Origin: JAFAYN01 sp963733105 | GTDB taxonomy: Bacteria; Gemmatimonadota; Gemmatimonadetes; Longimicrobiales; Longimicrobiaceae | Reading direction: 5' to 3' | Length of the DNA: 64,000 nt | Assembly (NCBI GenBank): GCA_963733105.1 | Contig: CAVTCB010000023.1 | Span: 434,001-498,000 of the forward strand | Shown: positions 37,074 to 47,270 of the stretch, piece after piece | Layout: each line of letters begins with the position of its first letter | Numbering within the stretch: the first letter of the stretch is position 1 | Position numbers and translations under genes: made by a program | The notes under the pieces: generated by a model | Told to the model about the DNA's origin: nothing | What the model saw: only the letters and a program-made list of their open reading frames with translations | Databases searched by the model: none

Positions 37074-37586
37074 ATGCGACGCGCCCCTGCTGTTCTGCTC
37101 ATCCTGCTGGTGATCTACGGCTTTCTCTCCCCTCCCTGTCTGCCCGCGCAGCAGATCCCGGCGGAGCCGCCGGCGGTCCGGCAGGCGCAGGGCTTCCGCC
37201 TGGAGCAGAACAACCCCAACCCCGTGGACGGGGAGACCTGGATACCGTTCGTACTGGAGGAGAGCCTTTTTCAGAGAACCGACACGCGCCTGGTCACCAT
37301 CCAGATCTACAACCTGCTGAACCAGCTGGTGGCGGTGCCGCGCGCGCCGGACCACCCGCGGGGGAAGAACCTCCCGGTGCAGAACCTCCCCTACACGGAG
37401 GCCGGCCGGAAGGTGGCCCGCTGGGACGGCAGGGACACGCAGGGACGACGAGTCCCCTCGGGGGTCTACTACCTTCAGATGGTGGTGAACGACCAGCCCC
37501 CGCAGATGAAGAAGATCATCGTCAATCCGAGGAGAAGGTCCAGAATCCCAATTCCCTGGTTCGGAGACAGGGGCCGGTCCGAGTGA
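37074..37586 (+). CDS. secreted protein with FlgD-Ig/type IX-like C-terminal domain
   Basis: A 170-residue exported protein. Signal peptide (APAVLLILLVIYGFLSPP, cleavage near LPAQQ). The mature part reads FRLEQNNPNPVDGETWIPF, VTIQIYNLLNQLVAVP, WDGRDTQGRRVPSGVYYLQMVV, the pattern of FlgD-like Ig domains and of T9SS-type sorting domains. Here that domain is nearly the whole protein. It has its own promoter and a strong terminator. A GTG two codons upstream is also possible. Confidence 0.75.
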   Translation: MRRAPAVLLILLVIYGFLSPPCLPAQQIPAEPPAVRQAQGFRLEQNNPNPVDGETWIPFVLEESLFQRTDTRLVTIQIYNLLNQLVAVPRAPDHPRGKNLPVQNLPYTEAGRKVARWDGRDTQGRRVPSGVYYLQMVVNDQPPQMKKIIVNPRRRSRIPIPWFGDRGRSE

Positions 37587-37616
37587 TCTTTTCGCTCTCG
37601 GACCGGTCTCTTTTTT
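37574..37616 (+). terminator. rho-independent terminator
   Basis: CCGGTCCGAG (37574-37583) pairs with CTCGGACCGG (37597-37606), loop of 13, then TCTCTTTTTT. The stop codon of the secreted protein lies in the loop side of the stem. Confidence 0.9.
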
Positions 37617-37625
37617 GGGGGCGAG

Positions 37626-37760
37626 TTTTGGGCGTGCCCCCCGCTGGCGCGGGGGTCGGGCTGCGGCTCCGTAAGCCGGCAAACAACGCCGGCTAACGGA
37701 GTCGAGCCCCGCGCAAACTGCGCGCGGGTCTCGCCCCTTCGGGCTCGCATCCCTCACGCA
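37626..37760. repeat. structured intergenic repeat, copy A (forward hairpins)
   Basis: Begins TTTTGGGCG like the copies at 43.3 and 55.8 kb. It contains a CCCCCGC-TGGC-GCGGGGG hairpin (37638-37655); a 6 bp + A-A mismatch + 7 bp hairpin with loop AAACAAC (37667-37701); and a hairpin with C-T mismatch and loop AAACTGC (37703-37733). A GCCCCTTCGGGC hairpin follows. No protein frame is credible here. Confidence 0.75.
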
Positions 37761-37790
37761 ACTGCCGATCGTGCCTGTAGTTGCAGTGCA

Positions 37791-37907
37791 CCCCTCCCCC
37801 CTTGTGGGGGAGGGGCCGGGGGTGGGGGGTACCGACGACGCGCTCCGGAGATCAGGAATGCGTCACCCCCTCTCCCGCTTGCGGGGGAGGGGGCCGGGGG
37901 GAGGGGG
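37791..37907. repeat. two C-rich palindromic repeats
   Basis: 37791-37830 is identical over 40 bases to 55981-56020 (CCCCTCC...GGGGAGGGG then CCGGGGGTGGGGGGT). 37864-37907 is a diverged copy with a GCTTGC centre. Both fold as C-run/G-run stems. No gene found between 37617 and 38069. Confidence 0.8.
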
Positions 37908-37930
37908 CCCGCCGTTCCCCCAAAAAAGTT

Positions 37931-38043
37931 CGGAGGGAAACCCGCCGGCCGTTTGGCGGGGTTCCCTCCGGCGCAGGGAGACTCGCGCGGTTTGCGAGGC
38001 TCCCGGAGCCCGCGGAGGAGACCGGCGCAGTTTGCCGGGCTCC
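37931..38043. repeat. three tandem GTTT-loop hairpins (copy A, reverse type)
   Basis: Hairpins at 37931-37970, 37976-38004 and 38017-38043 each have purine-rich GGAG-type 5' arm, an A-G mismatch, a GC-rich inner stem (CCCGCC, CTCGC, CCGGC) and a 7-8-base loop ending GTTT. They are the reverse complement design of the AAACTGC hairpin in the forward module. Confidence 0.75.
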
Positions 38044-38069
38044 GCAGCGGCCCGCTACGACAGCAACCG

Positions 38070-38428
38070 CTAGTCGATCAGGTACAGGAACCGTCCGCAC
38101 CCCTCGCAGTTCCGGATCTCCTCGTTCCGGTCCGCGTCGGAGGCCAGGGCCGTGGGGACGGAGACGAAGCACCCGTAGCAGGTGCCCCCGATCACCGGAA
38201 CCACCACGCGAGGCCGCCGCCCCGACAGCCGCGTGTACCGGCCCCGCACGGGGGGGAGAGCGAGCCCTCCATCTCCCCGATCTTCTCGTCCAGCTGCAGG
38301 AGGGCGTCCTCGATGGTGATGTTGAAGACCTCCTCCTCCACCTGGCGCTCGGTGGTCATGCCCTCCAGCTCCTTGCGCTGGGTCTTCAGGTCCTGGATCT
38401 CCAGGAGGATCTCAAGGTCGGGATGCAT
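38070..38428 (-). CDS. C4 zinc-ribbon protein (one frameshift at a G run)
   Basis: The N-terminal half is a coiled coil (MHPDLEILLEIQDLKTQRKE ... LDEKIGEME). The visible frame then ends wrongly at 38192. Adding one base to the six-G run at about 38249-38254 restores VRGRYTRLSGRRPRVVVPVI, GGTCYGCFV and NCEGCGRFLYLID, a four-cysteine ribbon ending at 38070. That gives 119 residues, resembling the short form of the C4-type zinc-ribbon (zf-RING_7) family often next to RNase H or Nif3 genes. Its function is unknown. It is 16 bases downstream of ptsN. Confidence 0.75.
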
Positions 38429-38444
38429 GGTGTCGGCTCCTCCC

Positions 38445-38897
38445 CTAGACGCCCTTCTCCGCCAGGAGCGACAGGAACTCCTGGGGAGAGGTGAGCTGCT
38501 CCAGGCGGCCGGCGACGTCCGGGTCCTTGGAGAACTGCGCGATCCTGCCGAGCACGGGGAGGTACTGGTTGGACACCTCCAGCGGCGGCGCGATGATCAG
38601 GAAGAAGTTGTACACGGGCTGCTCGTCGATGGCCTTGAAGTCCACCCCGTTGCGCTTGCGCGCGAAGGCCACGCGCAGCCGGTTCACCACCAGCGAGCGG
38701 CAGTGCGGGATGGCGATCCCCTTGCCGATCCCGGTGGAGCCCAGGTTCTCGCGCCGCTTCAGCATCTTGTACAGGATTCCCTGCGACTTGTCGTCCAGTC
38801 CCAGCAGGGCGATCAGCTCCTTCAATATCTCGTCCTTGCTCTCTCCCTTGAGATCAAGGCTGATCGAGTCCTCGGTGAAGAACTCCCGAAGTTCCAT
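38445..38897 (-). CDS. ptsN: PTS IIA, nitrogen/fructose type (PtsN-like)
   Basis: A 150-residue EIIA-Ntr-like protein. MELREFFTEDSISLDLKGE begins the domain and GKGIAIPHCRS holds the phosphorylatable histidine near residue 66. There is no membrane or IIB domain, so it is a regulatory rather than transport protein, probably fed by the HPr/EI at 31-33 kb. ATG 38897 is chosen for GAGGAAA upstream; the frame is open further to 38966, but that region contains the promoter. Confidence 0.88.
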   Translation of the reverse strand: MELREFFTEDSISLDLKGESKDEILKELIALLGLDDKSQGILYKMLKRRENLGSTGIGKGIAIPHCRSLVVNRLRVAFARKRNGVDFKAIDEQPVYNFFLIIAPPLEVSNQYLPVLGRIAQFSKDPDVAGRLEQLTSPQEFLSLLAEKGV

Positions 38898-38952
38898 GTG
38901 GCTGTTTCCTCTCGTATGTTTCCCGAACGCGTACGGGCTGCGTGAGCGAGGC

Positions 38953-38981
38953 AATGTAAGTGCCACACGCTACCCTGTCAA
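38953..38981 (-). promoter_or_regulatory. ptsN promoter
   Basis: Minus strand TTGACA (38981-38976), 17-base spacer, TACATT (38958-38953). It diverges from the dus promoter, whose -35 starts 37 bases away. Confidence 0.75.
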
Positions 38982-39018
38982 AAACGAAGGACTTCCGAGC
39001 TCCGGGCCGCGCGCACGG

Positions 39019-39047
39019 TTGAAGCGAGGGCGCGAAAAGGGTATATT
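39019..39047 (+). promoter_or_regulatory. dus promoter placed for a leaderless mRNA
   Basis: TTGAAG (39019-39024), 17-base spacer, TATATT (39042-39047). The expected start point, six to eight bases after the -10, falls on the ATG at 39054. No ribosome-binding site is present. Confidence 0.7.
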
Positions 39048-39053
39048 TCAGGC

Positions 39054-40049
39054 ATGTTTGCGAATGTCGTGGATCTTCTGAGGAGCGGCCGCGTGCCGCT
39101 GTACCTGGCTCCCCAGGCGGGAGTCAGCGAGTCCCCCTTCCGCCGGCTCTGCCGCGGCTTCGGGGCGGACGTGGTCGTGTCCGAGTTCGTCTCGGCGGAG
39201 GGAATCCGCCGCCACGACCGCCGGACGCACGACTACCTGCGCTTCCACGACGAGGAGCGCCCCATCGGCATCCAGATCTTCGGCGCGGAGCCGCAGGCCA
39301 TGGCCGACGCGGCGGCGCTGGTGGAGGAGGTGTACGCGCCCGACTTCCTGGACATCAACTTCGGGTGCCCGGTGAAGAAGGTGGTGAGCCGCAACGGCGG
39401 CTCGGGGTGCCTCCGCGACCTGGACCTGGTGGAGGGGATCATCCGCGCGGTGAAGGGCGCCATCTCCATCCCCACCACGGTCAAGATCCGCAGCGGGTGG
39501 AGCGAGGAGACGCGCAACCCGGTGGAGATCGCGCTGCGCTGCCAGGACGCGGGGGCGGAGGTGCTGACGCTGCACGCCCGCACGCGCACGCAGATGTACA
39601 GCGGCACGGCGTGGTGGGACGAGATCGCGGCGGTGAAGGCGGCGCTGGAGATCCCGGTGGTGGGGAACGGGGACGTGTGGACGGGGGCGGACGCCAAGCG
39701 GATGCGCGACCACACGGGATGCGACGGGATCATGATCGCCCGGGGCTCGCACGGGGCGCCCTGGATCTTCGCGCACGCCCGCGCGGCGCTGGACGGCCTC
39801 CCGGAGCCCGCGGACCCGGACGCGGCGGAGCGCTTCCGCGTGGTGCTGGAGCACGCGCGCCTGGCGCTGGCCTGGGAGCCGGACGAGACCAAGGCGATGA
39901 TCGAGTTCCGCAAGCACCTGGGGTGGTACACCAAGGGGCTCCCCAACGGGAAGACGCTGCGCCAGGAACTGTTCGCGGTGACGCGGCTGGAGGAGGCGCG
40001 GATGCTGCTGGAGCAGTACCTGGAGGAGCACGAGGGAGCGGCGGTTTGA
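39054..40049 (+). CDS. dusB: tRNA-dihydrouridine synthase (DusB-like)
   Basis: A 331-residue flavin-dependent enzyme reducing tRNA uridines. APQAGVSESPFRRLCRGFGAD, QIFGAEPQAM, DINFGCPVKKVVSRNGGS (catalytic cysteine in GCP), TVKIRSGW, HARTRTQMYSG, VVGNGDVW and MIARGSHGAPWIF follow the family order. A strong -10 places transcription start at the ATG. Its stop overlaps the TTG of larB. Confidence 0.93.
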   Translation: MFANVVDLLRSGRVPLYLAPQAGVSESPFRRLCRGFGADVVVSEFVSAEGIRRHDRRTHDYLRFHDEERPIGIQIFGAEPQAMADAAALVEEVYAPDFLDINFGCPVKKVVSRNGGSGCLRDLDLVEGIIRAVKGAISIPTTVKIRSGWSEETRNPVEIALRCQDAGAEVLTLHARTRTQMYSGTAWWDEIAAVKAALEIPVVGNGDVWTGADAKRMRDHTGCDGIMIARGSHGAPWIFAHARAALDGLPEPADPDAAERFRVVLEHARLALAWEPDETKAMIEFRKHLGWYTKGLPNGKTLRQELFAVTRLEEARMLLEQYLEEHEGAAV

Positions 40050-40807
40050 CGCCGGAGCGGCTGCGGGCCCTCCTGACGGGGGTGGCGGAGGGGCGGATCG
40101 CCCCGGCGGAGGCGGAGCGGACGCTGGCCTGGGCCCCCATGGAGGACGCGTCGTTCGCCACGGTGGACCACCACCGCGCGCTCCGGCAGGGGTTCCCGGA
40201 GGTGGTGTTCGGGGCGGGGAAGACGCCGGCGCAGACGGCGGAGATCGCGCGGCGGATCGCGGCGCGCGGAGAGGGGGTGCTGGTGACGCGCGTCTCCCCC
40301 GAGACGGCGGAGATGCTGGCGGAGGAGCTCCCCGGGATCGAGCTGAACGAGCTGGGGCGCACCGCGTGGCTGGCCCCCGACGAGCCGCTGGCGCGGCGCG
40401 TGCGGGGGCCGGTGCTCGTGGTGACGGCGGGGACCAGCGACCTCCCGGTGGGGGAGGAGGCGGTGGCCACGGCCCGCGCCTTCGGGAACCCGGTGGAGCG
40501 GCTGACCGACGTGGGGGTGGCGGGGCTGCACCGCATCCTGGCCGCGCGCGACGCCCTGCTCGGCGCCTCGGTGGTGATCGTGGTGGCGGGGATGGAGGGG
40601 GCGCTCCCCTCGGTGGTGGGGGGGCTGGTCTCCGTCCCGGTGATCGCGGTCCCCACCAGCGTGGGGTACGGCGCGGCGTTCGGCGGGGTGGCGGCGCTCC
40701 TGGGGATGCTGAACTCCTGCGCCTCCGGCGTCACGGTGGTGAACATCGACAACGGCTTCGGCGCGGCGGCCGCCGCCTCGCGCATCAACCTCCTGCCCCC
40801 GGACTGA
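40046..40807 (+). CDS. larB: LarB-like pyridinium-3,5-biscarboxylic acid mononucleotide synthase
   Basis: A 253-residue protein with the PurE-like fold of LarB, which carboxylates nicotinate adenine dinucleotide for the nickel-pincer cofactor. Conserved blocks: DHHRALRQGFPEVVFGAGKT, VTAGTSDLPVGEEAV, DVGVAGLHRI, VVAGMEGALPSVVGGL, PTSVGYGAAFGG and SCASGVTVVNIDNGFGA. TTG 40046 overlaps the dus stop. No larA, larC or larE is in the window, so partners must be elsewhere. Confidence 0.9.
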   Translation: MTPERLRALLTGVAEGRIAPAEAERTLAWAPMEDASFATVDHHRALRQGFPEVVFGAGKTPAQTAEIARRIAARGEGVLVTRVSPETAEMLAEELPGIELNELGRTAWLAPDEPLARRVRGPVLVVTAGTSDLPVGEEAVATARAFGNPVERLTDVGVAGLHRILAARDALLGASVVIVVAGMEGALPSVVGGLVSVPVIAVPTSVGYGAAFGGVAALLGMLNSCASGVTVVNIDNGFGAAAAASRINLLPPD

Positions 40808-40860
40808 CGATCCCCGCCCCCTCCTCCCCCCGCCAGCCGTGGCCCACCGCCTTCGCCGCG

Positions 40861-42789
40861 GTGGCCGTGTACGCGGGGCTCCTCCTCCTCCCGCAGTTCT
40901 GGACCGCGCCCCTCCTCGCCGGCGGCGCGGCGCTCGCGCTGGTGCTGGCCGCGGGGGTGCGCTGGCTGGGGGGGACGCTCCTCCTCACCACGCTCTCCGT
41001 CTGGCCCGCCGTCCACCTCATCCTGCTCGCCACCGGCTCCACGGACTCGCCCTTCCTGGCGCTCGCCGTGGCCTGGACCTTCCTGGCGGGGCTCGCCGAC
41101 CGGCGCGTGGGGTGGATCGCGGCGGCGGCGGCGGCGCTCCTGGTGGCGGGGGTGCCCTGGTGGACCGGGACGGCGCCGGACGGGTGGGGCGCGACCCGCC
41201 TGGTGCTCCTCCTGGCGGTGGCGGCGCTGGCGCCGGCCATCGTCCTCCCCGGGGCCCGCGGCGCGGCGCGCGCGGCGGAGGGCCCCCCGGCGAAGCGGGA
41301 GCGCGAGGACGGCGACGCGTCGAGCGACGAGGAGGTGCTGTCGCGCGAGCTGGAGGTGGTGCGCCTGGCCACGGACGCGCACGAGGCGGCCCTCTGGCAG
41401 GCCTCGGCCGACGGCGAGGCGGCCTGGCTCCTGGGGTGGTCGGCGCTCCCGGGGTACGCGCCGGAGCGGGAGGGTGTGCCGCTGAACGGGCACCCCTTCG
41501 GGTGGGCGATGGGGGAGCGGGTGCACGTCCGCCTGGAGCGAGGCCGCAAGGAGCTCCCCACCTCCTGGGCGGCGGAGATGCTCCTGGTGCCGGTGGACGC
41601 CCCGGACGGGCTCCTGGCGCTCTCCTACACCGGGAGCGTGCCCCCCGGGGCGGAGGCCAACGCCCTGGCCGCGAGCACGCAGCTGGGCACCCTCCTCTCT
41701 CTCCTGCACGTGCGCGCCGGGGCGGCGCGTACGGAGGAGCGGATGCGCGCGCTCTCGGACGCGGTGCGCACCCTCCCGGGGGAGCTGGACCTGGACCGCT
41801 TCTCGGAGGACCTGTCCGAGGCGGTGCGGCGGAGCACGGACGCGGCGGGGGCGGTGGTGGCGCTCTGGGACGCGGAGGCGGGGACGGGGAAGGTGCTGCG
41901 GGTGGCGGGGGCGGCGCCGGAGCGGGTGGGGCCGGGGCACACCTTCGCCGAGGGGGAGTCGCGGCTGGGGCTGGCCGCCAAGCACGGGGTGGCGCTGGTG
42001 TACGACGACCTGAAGCGCGAGCGGGAGCGCCTCCCGCTCTGCGTGGCGGGGGAGCGCTGGGGCGAGGCGCCGCGCTCGGCGGCGGTGGTCCCCCTGACGG
42101 CGGACGGGCGCACCATCGGGGTGGTGGCGGCGTGGGACCCGCGCCCGGGGCTCATCGGGGAAACGGAGCTGGAGTTCCTCCGCCTCCTGGCGGTGCTGGC
42201 CCCGCTCCCGCTGCGCAGCGCCCGCCAGTACGAGGCGCTGGACCGCCGCGCCTCGGAGGACGCGCTCACCGGCCTCCCCAACCGCCGCACCTTCGAGGCG
42301 CGCCTGGCCGCCACCGCCAGCCTGTACGAGCGCTACCAGCGCCCGTTCTCGCTGGTGGTGCTGGACGTGGACCACTTCAAGAAGTTCAACGACACCTGGG
42401 GGCACGAGGCGGGGGACCGGGTGCTCCAGCACGTGTCGGAGCTGATCCGCACCACGGTGCGCGAGGTGGACCTCCCTGCGCGGCTGGGGGGCGAGGAGTT
42501 CGTGGTGCTCCTCCCGGAGACGCCGCTGATGTCGGCGGTGGAGGTGGCGGAGCGGGTGCGGAAGGTGATCGCCGCGAAGCCGGTGGTGTGGAACGGTCGC
42601 CCGCTCTCGGTGACGGTGTCGCTGGGGGTGGCGACGTGCCCGGACTCCATCCCGGCGCCCGACGAGCTGCTGGGGGCCGCGGACGCGGCGCTCTACCGCT
42701 CCAAGGACGCGGGGCGCAACCGCACCACGGCGGCGCCCCCGGGCGGCGGGTCGGTGGGGCGGGGGGCGAAGCGGCCGGAAGGGCCGTAA
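40861..42789 (+). CDS. membrane GAF-GGDEF diguanylate cyclase
   Basis: About 642 residues. The first 150 form five or so membrane helices (LLLLPQFW, ALALVLAAGVRWLGG, ALLVAGVPWW). Two GAF-like regions follow, then a GGDEF domain with ARLGGEEFVVLLPE; RxxD (REVD) lies five residues before GGEEF, so an inhibitory c-di-GMP site is present and the enzyme should be active. DALTGLPNRRTFE and LDVDHFKKFNDTWGHEAGD are classic. GTG 40861 is the first standard start; CTG 40804, overlapping the larB stop, would keep the same frame. Confidence 0.88.
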   Translation: MAVYAGLLLLPQFWTAPLLAGGAALALVLAAGVRWLGGTLLLTTLSVWPAVHLILLATGSTDSPFLALAVAWTFLAGLADRRVGWIAAAAAALLVAGVPWWTGTAPDGWGATRLVLLLAVAALAPAIVLPGARGAARAAEGPPAKREREDGDASSDEEVLSRELEVVRLATDAHEAALWQASADGEAAWLLGWSALPGYAPEREGVPLNGHPFGWAMGERVHVRLERGRKELPTSWAAEMLLVPVDAPDGLLALSYTGSVPPGAEANALAASTQLGTLLSLLHVRAGAARTEERMRALSDAVRTLPGELDLDRFSEDLSEAVRRSTDAAGAVVALWDAEAGTGKVLRVAGAAPERVGPGHTFAEGESRLGLAAKHGVALVYDDLKRERERLPLCVAGERWGEAPRSAAVVPLTADGRTIGVVAAWDPRPGLIGETELEFLRLLAVLAPLPLRSARQYEALDRRASEDALTGLPNRRTFEARLAATASLYERYQRPFSLVVLDVDHFKKFNDTWGHEAGDRVLQHVSELIRTTVREVDLPARLGGEEFVVLLPETPLMSAVEVAERVRKVIAAKPVVWNGRPLSVTVSLGVATCPDSIPAPDELLGAADAALYRSKDAGRNRTTAAPPGGGSVGRGAKRPEGP

Positions 42790-42824
42790 TTTCCGGGTTC
42801 TCAACGACTTGCGCGCGCCGGGGG

Positions 42825-42853
42825 TTGACGTGGAGCGGCGCCGCTTGTAGATT
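42825..42853 (+). promoter_or_regulatory. tmRNA promoter
   Basis: TTGACG (42825-42830), 17-base spacer, TAGATT (42848-42853), predicting a start about 20 bases before the mature tmRNA 5' end. Confidence 0.7.
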
Positions 42854-42880
42854 CACTGCGTGTTTGAAAACATGGGTCAT

Positions 42881-43251
42881 GGGGATGACAGGCTTCGACG
42901 TGTACGGTGAAGCCGTGGCTGCGTGCCGAGGTTCCAGATACCTCGATAAGCCTCTGGAAAACTAGTAACCGCGAACGATAACTTCGCTCTGGCTGCGTAA
43001 GTAGAATCCCTTCGGGGAATCCTTGCCGCCCGGCCGTTGATCAGCCCCGCCTGAGGCGGGTCAACGGGCGTCATCAAATTCAGGCTGGTCCACCCGAGTG
43101 TCGTGGCAGGGCGGACGAGATCTACACGACTGGCTTGCGACGGGCCTTCCATCGGCCGATGAGCAGGCGAGGAGAAAAGAACGGTGGAATACGCACGTAG
43201 ATGTCGCGGGGGATCTGTGGGCGGACAGGGGTTCGACTCCCCTCATCTCCA
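42881..43251 (+). ncRNA. ssrA: transfer-messenger RNA
   Basis: tmRNA rescuing stalled ribosomes. GGGGATG (42881-42887) pairs with CATCTCC (43244-43250) as acceptor stem; GACAGGCTTCGACG and GGACAGGGGTTCGACTCCC are the D-like and T-arm landmarks. The tag frame GCG 42971 to TAA 42998-43000 encodes ANDNFALAA. CCA is not encoded after the discriminator. A pseudoknot-like G/C region (CCGCCTGAGGCGGG) follows the tag. A terminator lies just downstream. Confidence 0.95.
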
Positions 43252-43264
43252 TATCGACGAAGAG

Positions 43265-43300
43265 AGCCGGACCGGGCGTAATGCCTGGTCCGGCTTTTTT
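43265..43300 (+). terminator. terminator of tmRNA
   Basis: AGCCGGACC (43265-43273) pairs with GGTCCGGCT (43287-43295), then a T run to 43300. Confidence 0.9.
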
Positions 43301-43318
43301 CGTGTTCCCAACAGACAG

Positions 43319-43460
43319 GTTTGGGCGTGTCCCCCCTGCGGGGGCCGGGCTTCGCGCGGAGTAAGGCGGCAAACAACGCCGCCTAACTCCGGTGAGGCCC
43401 GCACCGGGCGAATGAATTCGCTGCAACAACGGCACGAAGTCCGCCTGCGCGGACTGAACT
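43319..43460. repeat. structured intergenic repeat, copy B
   Basis: Begins GTTTGGGCG. It has a CCCCC-TGC-GGGGG hairpin, a 6 bp + A-A + 7 bp hairpin with loop AAACAAC (43357-43391), a GCGAATGAATTCGC palindrome (43408-43421), and an AGTCCGC-CTGC-GCGGACT hairpin (43438-43455). Compared with copy A, both stem sides have changed together while the loop is identical. Confidence 0.75.
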
Positions 43461-43470
43461 GCCGGACGTC

Positions 43471-43539
43471 AGCGTGGAGATGCCCCTCCCCCGGAACGGG
43501 GGAGGGTGGCGGCTCTAAGGCCGCCGGGTGGGGGCGCGC
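43471..43539. repeat. 69-bp repeat, inverted copy at 51268-51336
   Basis: The sequence beginning AGCGTGGAGATGCCCC is the exact reverse complement of 51268-51336. It contains a CCCTCCCCC/GGGGGAGGG hairpin and a GGCGGC/GCCGCC hairpin. The pair brackets the signalling genes. Confidence 0.85.
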
Positions 43540-43589
43540 CGAGGGGTGCCCACGGGCCGCCGTCCAGGCGGCGGCGCAGTTGTCGTGCT

Positions 43590-43630
43590 CCCCTCCCCCC
43601 TTGCGGGGGAGGGGTGCGGGGGAGGGGGGT
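43590..43630. repeat. C-rich palindromic repeat
   Basis: Same family as 37791-37830, with a TTGCG centre. Between 43301 and 43634 I find only repeats and no gene. Confidence 0.75.
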
Positions 43631-43634
43631 GCCA

Positions 43635-44084
43635 TCACGCGGCGGCCGCGTACAGGTTGGCAACCGTGAGCAGCCGGCGCTCGTCCGCCGGGCCGGGGCT
43701 GAACACGGGCACCAGGATGCGCCGGTACCCCGGACCCTCGAAGCGGTCCAGGTCGGGCCAGGCGCCGGCCAGCATCGGGGTGGTCAGCAGCTGCACCGCG
43801 ACGGCGGGTCCCCCGGCGCGGGGGAGGAAGGCGGGGTAGCCGAGCGTCGCGCCCCATCCCACGGGAAAGAGGTCGCCCTCGACCACCCCGTCCGTCCACT
43901 CCCCGCCCAGGGGGGCGACGACGTGGTGGTTGGATCGCCCAGGGGCGAGGGTGCCGTACACGGCCAGGACATGGCGGGTGCGGAAGAGGGCGTCGAGCCG
44001 CCGTTCGGCGTCGGCCGCGCCCGGCTCCTCCGAGTTCGCGGCGGCCACCAGGCGGCTCACTTCCTGTAACGGCAGGTCCACCAT
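43635..44084 (-). CDS. gamma-glutamylcyclotransferase (AIG2-like) family protein
   Basis: A 149-residue GGCT-like protein. The substrate loop LAVYGTLAPGRSNHHVV is diagnostic, followed by VEGDLFPVGWGATLGYPAF, and DLDRFEGPGYRRILVPV near the C-terminus including the expected acidic residue in the E of RFEG. An N-terminal 38-residue helical extension is unusual. It may cleave gamma-glutamyl amines or dipeptides. The META-domain lipoprotein lies 15 bases upstream on the same strand. Confidence 0.85.
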   Translation of the reverse strand: MVDLPLQEVSRLVAAANSEEPGAADAERRLDALFRTRHVLAVYGTLAPGRSNHHVVAPLGGEWTDGVVEGDLFPVGWGATLGYPAFLPRAGGPAVAVQLLTTPMLAGAWPDLDRFEGPGYRRILVPVFSPGPADERRLLTVANLYAAAA

Positions 44085-44099
44085 GGATGCACCTGGCGG

Positions 44100-44543
44100 C
44101 TACCGGGCGGCGAAGCGGGCCAGCACGCCGTTCTCCCCGCGCAGCTCCAGCCCCTGCGCGGTCAGGCGGTAGGAGCGCACGTCCTCCAGCGCGGTGGTGT
44201 AGTCGCGCTCCAGCTCCATCCCCGCCGCGCACGCCATGCGCGTGAGGATCGCCGCGGAGAAGCGGAGCGCGGCGCCGTCCATCTGGTAGCCCGCGGAGAA
44301 GCGGTTGCAGCCGGCGAAGCCGCTCGCCCCGGTCTGGGTCAGGCGGAGGGTGCCGGGCCGCCCCTCGGCGCCCGGCGGGGCGGGGCGGCCCCCCAGCTCC
44401 ACCAGCGTCCACTCCGTGTCCAGCAGCGACGCGGAAGCGGAGGGCGTGGGGCCGGGAGTCGCCGCGCCGCCCGCGGGCCGGCACGCCGCGAGGCCCGCGC
44501 ACGCGAGCACGGCCACCAGGAAGATCTTCGTCAGCAGTCGCAT
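44100..44543 (-). CDS. META-domain (HslJ-like) lipoprotein
   Basis: A 147-residue lipoprotein. The signal segment LLTKIFLVAVLACAGLAAC ends in the lipobox LAAC, followed by a Pro/Ser-rich linker, then a META domain: LDTEWTLVELGG, LTQTGASGFAGCNRFSAGY, RMACAAGMELERDYTTAL. HslJ relatives affect novobiocin resistance and envelope stress. GGAGG precedes ATG 44543; the longer open frame to 44831 overlaps the divergent kinase region and is rejected. Confidence 0.88.
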   Translation of the reverse strand: MRLLTKIFLVAVLACAGLAACRPAGGAATPGPTPSASASLLDTEWTLVELGGRPAPPGAEGRPGTLRLTQTGASGFAGCNRFSAGYQMDGAALRFSAAILTRMACAAGMELERDYTTALEDVRSYRLTAQGLELRGENGVLARFAAR

Positions 44544-44709
44544 ACGGCCTCCGTATCGGGAATAGTGCGGACCGGCCGACGCGCTGCAAGAACCGGGCGG
44601 AAGAGCTGCCGTGCGTCGATCACCGACGGGAGCCCGTCCCGGGGCAGCGCGCAGTTCTTGCGTCCTTCGCCCGCGAGAGATCCGGAACAGACATTTCTGA
44701 AGCCCCGCC

Positions 44710-47250
<2,541 letters not shown>

Positions 47251-47270
47251 CGACGGTGGGAGGGTGAAAG

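Noticed and set aside
37617..38060. CRISPR array
   Set aside because: The repeats are hairpins of varying sequence without constant direct repeats or regular spacers, and no cas gene is present.
38898..38966. 23-residue N-terminal extension of PtsN
   Set aside because: That stretch contains the -10 element and leader; the family domain starts at the internal ATG.
43184..43669. 161-codon open frame over the tmRNA 3' end
   Set aside because: It runs through tmRNA, its terminator and repeat DNA and has no domain.
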